A DNA stretch of 64,000 nucleotides, taken from an uncultured Desulfosarcina sp. (GTDB lineage: Bacteria > Desulfobacterota > Desulfobacteria > Desulfobacterales > Desulfosarcinaceae). The DNA lies in NCBI RefSeq assembly GCF_963668215.1, contig NZ_OY764190.1:6138001-6202000 (forward strand), read 5' to 3'. Positions 53,391 through 62,357 of the stretch are shown here, piece after piece. Made by a program: the position numbers and the translations under genes. A model generated the notes under the pieces. The model did no database searches. It was not told where the DNA came from and saw only the letters and a list, made by a program, of their open reading frames with translations. How positions within the stretch are numbered: position 1 is the first letter of the stretch; every line of letters starts with the position of its first letter.

Positions 53391-54857
53391 CTATAGGGTC
53401 CGGGCTTGCTGAACGAGACTCTCTTGGACCGCCCTGACCAGATCGGCCGGCCTGACTTCCATGTCTGCCAGACCGGCTTCCACCACGGCATCGAGGGGCT
53501 TTGCGACCATAGCCGATACGCGCTCTTGCAAGATGATCCGTCCACCGCTTTCGTGTACGAGCCGCAAACCTTCCTGCTCGCCCGTACCGGCACCGGACAG
53601 CAAAACGACGGTGAGGCGTTGTTTGAATAGGGCTGCGGCGGTGGTGAGCAACCGATCCAGCGGAAACGCTTCAGCCGACGACTCGGCATCGGCAGGCCCG
53701 ATGGTCGGTATTTCCGCATTCATTTTAACCTTCAGCGGACAACCATGGATGCCCACATAACAGTGGCCGACGGCAAGAGACCTTTGCTTGTCAATGGGAG
53801 ATGCCGGACACCGGCAGCGTTGCTTCAGATAGCTGGCAAAGGCATCGGCAAACAGCGATGGCAGGCTCAGAATGGCGACCACGCTACTCATAGAATCGGT
53901 GACAACAGGAACCAAGTCATGGAGCAGGCGAATCTGCTCGGGATGCCCTCCAGGACCGGATACCACGATGATCAGACGGTGACACATCCCTTCGGTCGGG
54001 TGGCTGAATCGTTCGCTGTCCTTTGCTTTGGGAATTCGTGGGATGTGGAAATTGCCCACGTTTGCCGTGGCGGCGATCCTGACGCGTTCCAGAATTTTCT
54101 GCTGCTGGGTGAGAATGTCCTGGCTTTTGGTGGGTTTGCTCATAAAATCCACGGCACCCAGTTCGAGAAAGTTGAAAATCGCCTTTGAGGAGCCCTCCCC
54201 GGGATTTGAGGTGATCACCACGGGGCACGGCTTTTTGATCATGATGTGTTTGATGGTACTGGTTCCGTCCATAACCGGCATATTCACATCCAGCGTAACC
54301 AGGTCCGGCGAGAGTTCGTCAATCAACGATATGGCTTCCTTGCCGTTACCCGCCATCCCCACCACCTTGATCCGGCTGCCGCTGGTCGTCAGCATGCTGG
54401 ACAAAATCTTGCGCATCATGGGAGAGTCGTCGACGATAAGCACCCGCAAATGATCTTCGTCGGAATCTTCGCCGGGAGAAAAATCTTCTTCGGCATATAA
54501 TGACGCTTCATCCACACGCCGGGCCGCCTCCATGATCAAAAAATGATAATTCTGATGGATGGTGCGTTCGGGGGTGGTTGAGGTTTCGATGGACTCGAAA
54601 CTGCCGGTCTGCCAACATAGAATCTGGTAAAAAGCCTCCTCTCCAACCACGCCTTCACAGTCCGCATGAATGATCTCGCCGTCGACGATGAAGATCGTTC
54701 CCAGCCGATCATCCTTATTCACGCGCATACAGAGACTGGAACCGGACAGACAACACATCTGGATCAGGTCGTTGAGTTGTATATTTTTCAACGTTCCGGC
54801 AAATCCGGCATCCGTAGGCGTCGATGTATTCGTCAAGTGAGAATCCTTGGTTCCCAT
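53391..54857 (-). CDS. DUF4388-receiver-CheB-like protein with lost catalytic triad
   Basis: 488 residues. Residues 15-115 fit a DUF4388/PATAN domain (AGFAGTLKNIQLNDLIQMCCLSG, FIVDGEIIHADCEGVVGEEAF). Receiver domain with phospho-Asp 190 (TLDVNMPVMDGTSTIKHIM) and Lys in SKPTKS. The CheB methylesterase region follows, but the three active-site positions appear replaced: GASTGG reads VSGPGG, QHMP reads LSLP, and GMGxDG reads GAGTGE. It therefore probably does not demethylate receptors; the receiver may control binding instead. It lies between cheA and parA. Confidence 0.85.
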   Translation of the reverse strand: MGTKDSHLTNTSTPTDAGFAGTLKNIQLNDLIQMCCLSGSSLCMRVNKDDRLGTIFIVDGEIIHADCEGVVGEEAFYQILCWQTGSFESIETSTTPERTIHQNYHFLIMEAARRVDEASLYAEEDFSPGEDSDEDHLRVLIVDDSPMMRKILSSMLTTSGSRIKVVGMAGNGKEAISLIDELSPDLVTLDVNMPVMDGTSTIKHIMIKKPCPVVITSNPGEGSSKAIFNFLELGAVDFMSKPTKSQDILTQQQKILERVRIAATANVGNFHIPRIPKAKDSERFSHPTEGMCHRLIIVVSGPGGHPEQIRLLHDLVPVVTDSMSSVVAILSLPSLFADAFASYLKQRCRCPASPIDKQRSLAVGHCYVGIHGCPLKVKMNAEIPTIGPADAESSAEAFPLDRLLTTAAALFKQRLTVVLLSGAGTGEQEGLRLVHESGGRIILQERVSAMVAKPLDAVVEAGLADMEVRPADLVRAVQESLVQQARTL

Positions 54858-54893
54858 GTTATGCGCGTATTTTATCCGTTGCCGGCACAGTGG

Positions 54894-57800
54894 CTAAAGG
54901 GCAACGGCAGCCAATTTCTTACCGGCCTCGCGTTCTTTGGCCATCACCGATAGTTCATCGACATTCAGAATCAAAGAAATTCCCCCATCACCCAAGACGG
55001 TAGCACCGGAAAAACCGCTGTCCTCCCGAAGATAATCTTCCAAGGGTTTGATGACCACTTCCTGACGCCCTAAAAGTTGATCCACGATAAAACCGGTGTT
55101 GCCAACAACAGATCGGATGACCATGACAATCAAACGCTGGTCTGCGGCTCTCTCCGCAGCGGCGGGTATATTCAGCAGAGCGGCCAACCGGACCAACGGC
55201 AGCGGTTCTTCGCGCAGATGCATCACCTCGCTGCCGTCCACCGTGAAGATTTCACCCGGATCGATGCGCAGCGTTTCCTGTATGGCGCCCATGGGCACCG
55301 TAAAGTGGCTGCCGCCGCAACGGACCATCATGGCGGGTATGATCGCCAATGTCAGCGGGATCTTGATTCGAATGCGGGTACCCAAGTCTTGCCGGGTTTC
55401 GATGTCCAAAGAACCGTTGATCTTCTCAATGTTACGTTTGACCACATCCATTCCGACGCCGCGCCCGGATGTATGCGTAATTTCGTCCGCCGTTGAAAAG
55501 CCGGGCAGCATGATCATGTCAATGATCTCTTTCTGGTTCATTTTCTCAAGTGTTTCTCTGTCGACCAGATGTTTTTCAATGGCTTTCTCGCAAATGCGGG
55601 AGAGATCGATACCATGACCATCATCGGTAATTTCGATGACGACATTACTTCCTTCGTGGAAGGCTTCCAGAAGCAGCGTTCCGCTTTCCGGTTTTCCCTT
55701 GCTTGTGCGGACCTCTCGGGATTCAATACCGTGATCCACGGCATTACGGATAATGTGAATCAAGGGATCGGCCAATTGCTCGATAATCATTCGGTCCAGT
55801 TCGGTTTCCTCACCCCGGAACTGGAGCTGTATTTTCTTATCGGAATCCTTGAGTAAATCGTGGACCAGGCGGGAATAACGGCTGAAAAGCCTGGCTATCG
55901 GCAACATGCGCACCTTCATGACCTGCTCCTGGAGTTCATTGGACACCCTTCCCAGAACAGTGGCAGCGTCGTTGAACCGGGTAGTCAGATTGGCCAACAT
56001 GCGCTGGTCGTTTTTTTCCATGGGGAATCGGCGGTTGAGATATTGCGTCAACTCACGCAGATCGAAGGATAATTGGGCGAATGAAGAGCGGTTCACCACC
56101 AACTCGCCCACCTGGTTCATCAAGTCATCGACCTTCTCCGCATCCACACGAATGCTTCTCCGTATGGAACTGCGCGCAGAAAATGTCTCCTCAGGGGCGG
56201 CAGCCTCTTTTCCCTTTTCCGCCGGCACGTCACCGGCCGTCAAATCGAGTTTCGGCCACTGAACTTCGGCAGGGGAATCCACAGCCTCGGGAACGGGAAT
56301 CGATACCTTGGGCGCTTCGGGCCACAGGTCGATTTCGTTCTCATCCGAATCTGCCGGAGGCTGATCCGTTGAAATCTTCTGCTCCTCGGCAGACGGATGC
56401 GAAGCTACCGATTCCGAGCCGAAGTCGTCGAGGATGGAAGATGTGCTTTCCGCCTCTTGATTCGCTTCCGTGGGGATGGATGAAGAAGCGGTATCGTCCC
56501 AAGGCGTCGAGAACTGAAGCGCGATGGGATCCGAATCGGTATCGCCGTCGCTTTCCTGCATGGATGAAAAAGTTTCGTCCAGCATTCTGGAAAGAAGGGA
56601 TTCTTTTTCCGCATCATCGATAGTCGGCAGATCGGGTAGGAGTTCGTCGAGAACCGTCGAAACCGGTGGTTCTTCCGGGAGGGGCTCATCAGCATCCCCA
56701 TCGTTGGGCGACAGGCTCGACGGCACCGAGGTATCGATGGTTGATAGCCCATCGGCATTGGGAAACAGTTCCCGGATGCGACCGATACCGTCGACCAGAC
56801 TCGACTTCAAGAACGCCTCGATTTCAGGGGGTTCGGCCGTTTTTGCGCCCGATGCGAACGCTTCCAATTCCGAAAGCATCTTGTCATAAACGGCAACCAA
56901 CGCGGTGTAGCCCATGTAATTGGCCGTTCCCGAAAGCCGCTCCACCTGATCGGACATTCGGCCCATGGCCCCGGCGACATCCTCCCCGCCCGCCGCCTGC
57001 CTTGCGGTTTCCATCAACTCGCCGAGTCCCGCGATCAGTTGTTCCATAAAAATATCGAAAAGTTCGGTGTCCGCTTCGCCTTCATATGCGGGGGCATTGT
57101 CCGATTCCCCGCCCCCATCCGTCGGACCGGCGCTTACCGTTTCGATGCGATCCAGAAGATCTCCGATTTCTGCGGTTTCCTGCCCCGACTGCTCAACCTG
57201 GGAAATCAGGGTCCCGATACGGTCCCTGGCGTCGATGAGAAGATCCACCGTCACTTTGTCCGCAGTCAGACTGCCGTCGCGAAAAAGATCCAGAAGGTTC
57301 TCCAAACGATGGGACAATTGCGCGATACGCTCGAATCCCAGATATTCCGACGAACCTTTGATCGTATGCATCGACCGAAAAATGGTATCCAGCAACTCCC
57401 GATCTCCCGGATCGGATTCCAGACGCAACAGACTGCTCTCCAACTCCTCCAAATGCTCCCGGGCCTCGTCGGCAAAATCCGCTATCAGGGATTGGTCGGT
57501 CATCTGGGAGGTCCGGGGGGCGCTTTCGCTATTGTCGGCTTCGAGGCCCCGCTCATTTTCCAAATCCAAACCCAGATCGAAATCAAAATCCAGATCGAGA
57601 TCGGCCTCCTGTTCCGGACCCTTTTCCGCCCTCTTGGGGTCCGCAACAATGATATCCGGCGCCGGTTCTTCGGTCGCCTTCGATTCGGCGAGGTCCTGTT
57701 CAACCGGTATAGAGCAACCGGTATCGATGGTTGCCAGCCCATCGGCATTGGGAAACAGTTCCCGGATGCGACCGATACCGTCGACCAGACTCGACTTCAA

Positions 57801-58493
57801 GAACGCCTCGATTTCAGGGGGTTCGGCCGTTTTTGCGCCCGATGCGAACGCTTCCAATTCCGAAAGCATCTTGTCATAAACGGCAACCAACGCGGTGTAG
57901 CCCATGTAATTGGCCGTTCCCGAAAGCCGCTCCACCTGATCGGACATTCGGCCCATGGCCCCGGCGACATCCTCCCCGCCCGCCGCCTGCCTTGCGGTTT
58001 CCATCAACTCGCCGAGTCCCGCGATCAGTTGTTCCATAAAAATATCGAAAAGTTCGGTGTCCGCTTCGCCTTCATATGCGGGGGCATTGTCCGATTCCCC
58101 GCCCCCATCCGTCGGACCGGCGCTTACCGTTTCGATGCGATCCAGAAGATCTCCGATTTCTGCGGTTTCCTGCCCCGACTGCTCAACCTGGGAAATCAGG
58201 GTCCCGATACGGTCCCTGGCGTCGATGAGAAGATCCACCGTCACTTTGTCCGCAGTCAGACTGCCGTCGCGAAAAAGATCCAGAAGGTTCTCCAAACGAT
58301 GGGACAATTGCGCGATACGCTCGAATCCCAGATATTCCGACGAACCTTTGATCGTATGCATCGACCGAAAAATGGTATCCAGCAACTCCCGATCTCCCGG
58401 ATCGGATTCCAGACGCAACAGACTGCTCTCCAACTCCTCCAAATGCTCCCGGGCCTCGTCGGCAAAATCCGCTATCAGGGATTGGTCGGTCAT
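54894..58493 (-). CDS. cheA: CheA histidine kinase with duplicated Hpt pair
   Basis: 1199 residues from the ATG at 58493, which has AAGGAG 6 bp upstream (a GTG 45 bp further up is unlikely). Residues 1-257 and 331-588 are nearly identical units (one amino-acid change, Ala254 to Ser584). Each unit holds an active Hpt (SMHTIKGSSEYLGF; H46 and H376) and an Hpt-like domain without His (ERLSGTANYMGY). An acidic Asp/Leu-rich linker separates them. Then come a 200-residue Ser/Glu-rich linker, the dimerisation domain (RRSIRVDAEKVDDLMNQVGELV), the ATPase (HIIRNAVDHGIES, ITDDGHGID, GRGVGMDVV) and a CheW-like C-terminus. Phosphorylation at two histidines of one chain is expected. Confidence 0.93.
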   Translation of the reverse strand: MTDQSLIADFADEAREHLEELESSLLRLESDPGDRELLDTIFRSMHTIKGSSEYLGFERIAQLSHRLENLLDLFRDGSLTADKVTVDLLIDARDRIGTLISQVEQSGQETAEIGDLLDRIETVSAGPTDGGGESDNAPAYEGEADTELFDIFMEQLIAGLGELMETARQAAGGEDVAGAMGRMSDQVERLSGTANYMGYTALVAVYDKMLSELEAFASGAKTAEPPEIEAFLKSSLVDGIGRIRELFPNADGLATIDTGCSIPVEQDLAESKATEEPAPDIIVADPKRAEKGPEQEADLDLDFDFDLGLDLENERGLEADNSESAPRTSQMTDQSLIADFADEAREHLEELESSLLRLESDPGDRELLDTIFRSMHTIKGSSEYLGFERIAQLSHRLENLLDLFRDGSLTADKVTVDLLIDARDRIGTLISQVEQSGQETAEIGDLLDRIETVSAGPTDGGGESDNAPAYEGEADTELFDIFMEQLIAGLGELMETARQAAGGEDVAGAMGRMSDQVERLSGTANYMGYTALVAVYDKMLSELEAFASGAKTAEPPEIEAFLKSSLVDGIGRIRELFPNADGLSTIDTSVPSSLSPNDGDADEPLPEEPPVSTVLDELLPDLPTIDDAEKESLLSRMLDETFSSMQESDGDTDSDPIALQFSTPWDDTASSSIPTEANQEAESTSSILDDFGSESVASHPSAEEQKISTDQPPADSDENEIDLWPEAPKVSIPVPEAVDSPAEVQWPKLDLTAGDVPAEKGKEAAAPEETFSARSSIRRSIRVDAEKVDDLMNQVGELVVNRSSFAQLSFDLRELTQYLNRRFPMEKNDQRMLANLTTRFNDAATVLGRVSNELQEQVMKVRMLPIARLFSRYSRLVHDLLKDSDKKIQLQFRGEETELDRMIIEQLADPLIHIIRNAVDHGIESREVRTSKGKPESGTLLLEAFHEGSNVVIEITDDGHGIDLSRICEKAIEKHLVDRETLEKMNQKEIIDMIMLPGFSTADEITHTSGRGVGMDVVKRNIEKINGSLDIETRQDLGTRIRIKIPLTLAIIPAMMVRCGGSHFTVPMGAIQETLRIDPGEIFTVDGSEVMHLREEPLPLVRLAALLNIPAAAERAADQRLIVMVIRSVVGNTGFIVDQLLGRQEVVIKPLEDYLREDSGFSGATVLGDGGISLILNVDELSVMAKEREAGKKLAAVAL
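56731..57503. repeat. CheA internal direct repeat, unit 2
   Basis: 773 bp, with only two mismatches to 57721-58493 (both in the codons near the 3' end of the unit on the coding strand, CTATCA versus CTGGCA). It encodes residues 331-588. Confidence 0.95.
57721..58493. repeat. CheA internal direct repeat, unit 1
   Basis: It begins exactly at the ATG of cheA. 217 bp of unrelated acidic linker lies between the two units. Confidence 0.95.
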
Positions 58494-58559
58494 GAAAGAC
58501 TCCTTCTCGCCATCTTTGGGCTGTGGCTTGTCATCCACACGACCCGCCGCTCAAATGAT

Positions 58560-58913
58560 TCACAACTGATCGATCAATTCGAGGATCTCGGCGGTTTTAT
58601 GTTTGTTGAGGTATCCCTTGGCCCCGATTTGTGCTGCTTGTCGACTGAACTTATCCTCATCCAGATTGGACAGCATGACGATCCTTGCATCGGCGTCCAA
58701 TGCCAGAATGGCTTTGGCAGCCTCGATACCGTCCATGCCGCGCATGGTGATATCCATGGTTACCAGTTCAGGTTTCAGGTCTTGGAACATTGCCACGGCA
58801 TCGTCGCCGTTTTTCGCTTCTCCGACAACCGTGTGGCCGGCACCGATCAGGGTCTGTTTAATCATCTTACGCATGATGGACGAGTCGTCCACGACTAAAA
58901 TCGTCTTTGCCAT
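58560..58913 (-). CDS. cheY: CheY-like single-domain response regulator
   Basis: 117 residues: acid pair VVDDSS, phospho-Asp in LVTMDITMRGMDG, Ser/Thr in VMLSN, and Lys in KGYLNKHKT. The Pro of the usual MPxMDG is Arg here. The ATG at 58913 has AAAAAGGAAA upstream. A diffusible output or phosphate sink for CheA, whose gene is next to it. Confidence 0.93.
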   Translation of the reverse strand: MAKTILVVDDSSIMRKMIKQTLIGAGHTVVGEAKNGDDAVAMFQDLKPELVTMDITMRGMDGIEAAKAILALDADARIVMLSNLDEDKFSRQAAQIGAKGYLNKHKTAEILELIDQL

Positions 58914-59057
58914 CCGCCTGTTTCCTTTTTTCCTAACGCCCCTCTTGCCATGATCAAATTGGCCCGATTCGTTGTGGGCGGCTACCACAGGAAGACATGG
59001 TTTGGTTTACATCCCCGATCCGGAGATGTTTCCCCTTTGTGCCTGCAGCAAGCCTCT

Positions 59058-59621
59058 CTACGCGGGCGATGTTGTTTGCAGACCCTGCTGTTGCGCCTGG
59101 ATGAACCTCGTGGAACGTTTCATGGACTTTAGTTTCTCGATTTCATCCACCATCAGTATCCGGTCGAAATCAAGAAGGATCAACAAGCGTCGGTCCAATT
59201 TGCATACCCCCCGGATATACTGACGTTCCAGGCTGGCGACAACGATATCGGGCGCCGGTCTGAAGCTGTCGACCGGCACGTTCAAGACCTTTGTCACCCG
59301 ATCCACCATAAAGCCGGTCATGCGGCCCTCGACCGAGAGAATAATGATCCAGCTACCGGAACCGGGTTTGTCTTTTTGCGAAAATTTCAGCCGCTTTCTA
59401 AGATCCACGACCGGGATGATATTGCCGCGCAGGTTGATTACCCCCTCAATAAAATCGGGAGCGTTGGGAATCGCCGTGACCGGGGCTTCGCGAATAATCT
59501 CTTGAACACTTAAGATATCGACGCCAATCAACTCTTCTCCGATTTCGAAGCCCACCAGTTGCATGAGATTCTCTTTTGATTCCTGGCCGGCGTCAGGTTG
59601 ATTCCGAAAAAGTTCATCCAT
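59058..59621 (-). CDS. cheW: CheW coupling protein
   Basis: 187 residues: LVGFEIGEELIGVDILSVQEIIR, VINLRGNIIPVVDLRKRL, and MVDRVTKVLNV are typical. It links receptor and CheA in hexagonal arrays. A C-terminal tail of about 25 basic residues with QAQQQGLQ is longer than in E. coli CheW. AAAAGGAG precedes the ATG at 59621, 19 bp after the MCP stop. Confidence 0.95.
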   Translation of the reverse strand: MDELFRNQPDAGQESKENLMQLVGFEIGEELIGVDILSVQEIIREAPVTAIPNAPDFIEGVINLRGNIIPVVDLRKRLKFSQKDKPGSGSWIIILSVEGRMTGFMVDRVTKVLNVPVDSFRPAPDIVVASLERQYIRGVCKLDRRLLILLDFDRILMVDEIEKLKSMKRSTRFIQAQQQGLQTTSPA

Positions 59622-59640
59622 GGTTTGATTGTCTCCTTTT

Positions 59641-62262
59641 TCAGGATTGCTCGGGCATGGCGTTTTCCGTAACCTTGAACTGCGCAACCTGACGCGTCAG
59701 TGCCTTGGAAAGATCCTGCAGTTCACCGGTGATGCTCACAACCGTGGCTGCACCGTCCATGGTCTTGACAGCCGAGATTGTGGACTCTTCTGTAATTTCA
59801 GTCAGTTTCTGTGAGCGTTGCGCCTGGAGACCGGTCATGTCCTTTACTTTATGGCTCCGGTCCACCACGCCTTCCATCTGGCTACCGATATCGAGCATCC
59901 CCTGGTTGGCCTGTTCGATGAGCTGCGAAATGGCGTTCGATTTTTCCACCAGAGCGCCCAGGGCGGTTTGGGCGGCCATACGACGCTCACCCTGCTGACC
60001 GGCCATCTCGGCAATTTGCCGGGCCAGGTTGTTGAGGTCTTCCATCATGGCATTGACCTCCTTGGTTCCCTCGGCGATGTTGCTGGCCGTCCGGGCAACC
60101 TCCTGAATGGCTTTCATATTGGTACCGCCACCAGCCGCAATTTTTTCCAGGGCCTGGCGCGAGCGGTCGGACAACTGCGCACCTTCGGCCACCCTGGCGG
60201 TAGAATTCTTGATGAGTTGGGTAATTTCCTTGGCTGCTTCGGATGACCGTTGCGCCAGCTTGCCCACTTCGTCGGCGACGACCGCAAAGCCCTTGCCATG
60301 CACGCCTGCGCGGGCGGCCTCGATTGCGGCGTTGAGTGACAGCAGGTTGGTTTGCTCGGCGATATCGGTGATCACCGTAATAATTTCCGTAATCTGTTCC
60401 GACGATTCGGAAATGGCTTTCATACTTGTAACGGTAGCCTCAACCGACTCGGTACCTTCCGCAACCGCCTCGAGGGCACTGTTGGCAAACGTCATGGCGC
60501 TTTCCGTGGCCTTGGTAAGCTCGTTCACCGCCTCGTTCATTCGGGAAATTTCCTTGGTCACGGCCACAACCTGGGAGCCCTGCGTCTGGGCATTCTGTAC
60601 AACGCTGGCACCGGTGTCTCCCATGATCTGCACGCGGTCCGTTGCCGTGGCGGCCTCTTCCACCTGTTTTTCCGAGGCCTCGGTTACCGCCTTCATGCTC
60701 TCCACCAGGCGTTTGATGCCACTACTGGACACATCGGCCGTTTCCTTCTGGGCTTCCGACACATTCGCCACCTCACCGGCTGTGGCGCGCATGGATTCCA
60801 CGGTTTCCTTTATGACCTGCATCTGCTGGGCCTGATTTTCGGCGCGGCCCTTGTTGGCTGTAGCGCGCTGGGCCATGTCACCGGCCCGTTTTTCCACCTC
60901 CTGGGCGGCGCTCGTGACATGCATGAACGACTCCCTGAGCAGTCTCATCATGCGGTTGAATTCCCGGGCCATGATTCCCACCTCGTCTTCGCCACCCGCG
61001 GGCACCTCAACGGTCAGGTCCCGTTCACGGGAAACCCGGTTAACGGCCTCGACGATGTTGACGATCGGGTTGGAGATGTTCCGGGCAAGCAGGGTTGCCA
61101 GCAGACCGAAGACAATCGCGGCAGCGGCGACGGCGCCATACTGAAACATCTGACTGCGGCGGGTAACGTTTTCAATACGGTGGACGCCTTCCAGAAACTC
61201 GTCCATATAGGAGCCGGCACTGATAATCCACCCCCAGGGTTCGTAATACATGAAACGGATGATCTTCATGCGCGCTTTGGGATCGCCGGGGTTCTTCCAC
61301 GGATAGTAGTGCTCGGCGATTTCCCCCGGCTTCAGCGTCAATCCCTTGGCGACGATCGCCTGGATAAACAGGTTGCCTTCCGCGTCCGTGGACTGGGAAA
61401 TGTTTTCACCATCACGTTTGCCATCCTCAGAGATGACGTAGTACCCCTTTTCGTCCAAAACGTAAGCATAACCGGTTTGACCGATTTCGACATTGTAGAT
61501 GGACTTGCGAATACTTTGAACGCTTTCCTGGGGGATTCCAACATAACGCATGCCAATGATTGACTTATCACTATCGTAAATAGGCTCATAGGAGGTCAGA
61601 TACCATCGGTCAACCACGAACGCACGACCACTATAGGTCCCGCCATTGAGAACCTTCGAGACAACCGGATTGGCTTTGCCATCGGGATTGGTACGTGGAA
61701 TATAGGTACCGATGGCCCTAGTGCCGTCGGTTTTAACCACGCTGGTGACGACACGCAGCATGTCGCCGGCATCGTTCATGCGTTGAAATACCGTACAGGT
61801 GGCGTCTTCGGCCAGGCTTTTTATTCGGTCAACAATCGGTACGGAAGTGCCTGCATCGAAAACCTTCCCAGGCCAAGAACCGCCTAAAAGCATTTTGGGC
61901 AGATTCACGGTTATACGGTTTTGCGAATACTGGTTAACGGCATCCCAGGTCACCTTTTCCGTGGCGAGGGAAATCCCCCCGGAATCGGCCACGAGTTGAC
62001 GGGAAAAATTTAGATAGCCTGATAGTGTTTTGACAAGGAGGGCGTTCTGGGTCTCACACATGCGGTAAACGCCGTCCACGACATGATCCAGGTCCGTTTT
62101 GGCCAATTTGATACTTTCCTCGGTGGACACATCCCGCATGATGATATTCTGTCGGGCACCGATGATACCGAGAATCAAAACCGGCAAAATCACGGCGGCC
62201 AAACCGAGCATGAGGATTTTGGTCCTGAGTTTTAGATTTCCGAATTTAAGCTCTTTTAACAT
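59641..62262 (-). CDS. Methyl-accepting chemotaxis protein with Cache sensor
   Basis: 873 residues: an N-terminal transmembrane helix (ILMLGLAAVILPVLILGIIG), a periplasmic region of about 345 residues with a double Cache fold (FDAGTSVPIVDRI..., GRAFVVDRWYLTSYEPIYD and IGQTGYAYVLDEKGYYVISE...GWIISAGSYMDEF), a second helix, HAMP, and a long cytoplasmic coiled coil with the tip EQTNLLSLNAAIEAARAGVHGKGFAVVADEV. No C-terminal CheR/CheB tethering pentapeptide is seen (ends NAMPEQS). AGGGAGAA precedes the ATG. The only receptor in the operon; its ligand is unknown. Confidence 0.95.
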   Translation of the reverse strand: MLKELKFGNLKLRTKILMLGLAAVILPVLILGIIGARQNIIMRDVSTEESIKLAKTDLDHVVDGVYRMCETQNALLVKTLSGYLNFSRQLVADSGGISLATEKVTWDAVNQYSQNRITVNLPKMLLGGSWPGKVFDAGTSVPIVDRIKSLAEDATCTVFQRMNDAGDMLRVVTSVVKTDGTRAIGTYIPRTNPDGKANPVVSKVLNGGTYSGRAFVVDRWYLTSYEPIYDSDKSIIGMRYVGIPQESVQSIRKSIYNVEIGQTGYAYVLDEKGYYVISEDGKRDGENISQSTDAEGNLFIQAIVAKGLTLKPGEIAEHYYPWKNPGDPKARMKIIRFMYYEPWGWIISAGSYMDEFLEGVHRIENVTRRSQMFQYGAVAAAAIVFGLLATLLARNISNPIVNIVEAVNRVSRERDLTVEVPAGGEDEVGIMAREFNRMMRLLRESFMHVTSAAQEVEKRAGDMAQRATANKGRAENQAQQMQVIKETVESMRATAGEVANVSEAQKETADVSSSGIKRLVESMKAVTEASEKQVEEAATATDRVQIMGDTGASVVQNAQTQGSQVVAVTKEISRMNEAVNELTKATESAMTFANSALEAVAEGTESVEATVTSMKAISESSEQITEIITVITDIAEQTNLLSLNAAIEAARAGVHGKGFAVVADEVGKLAQRSSEAAKEITQLIKNSTARVAEGAQLSDRSRQALEKIAAGGGTNMKAIQEVARTASNIAEGTKEVNAMMEDLNNLARQIAEMAGQQGERRMAAQTALGALVEKSNAISQLIEQANQGMLDIGSQMEGVVDRSHKVKDMTGLQAQRSQKLTEITEESTISAVKTMDGAATVVSITGELQDLSKALTRQVAQFKVTENAMPEQS

Positions 62263-62357
62263 GACTGATTCTCCCTAGTTGATTTGGATTCCGGAAGCCT
62301 TATTAAAAAAAATCGTGGCCGGTGTTACCCGCCCTCTTGTTCATGCAGCATCATGCT

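Noticed and set aside
57039..58898. 619-codon open frame on the plus strand antisense to cheA and cheY
   Set aside because: It mirrors the GC-rich cheA reading frame, includes both repeat units and has no family motifs or ribosome site; the minus strand is unmistakably CheA.
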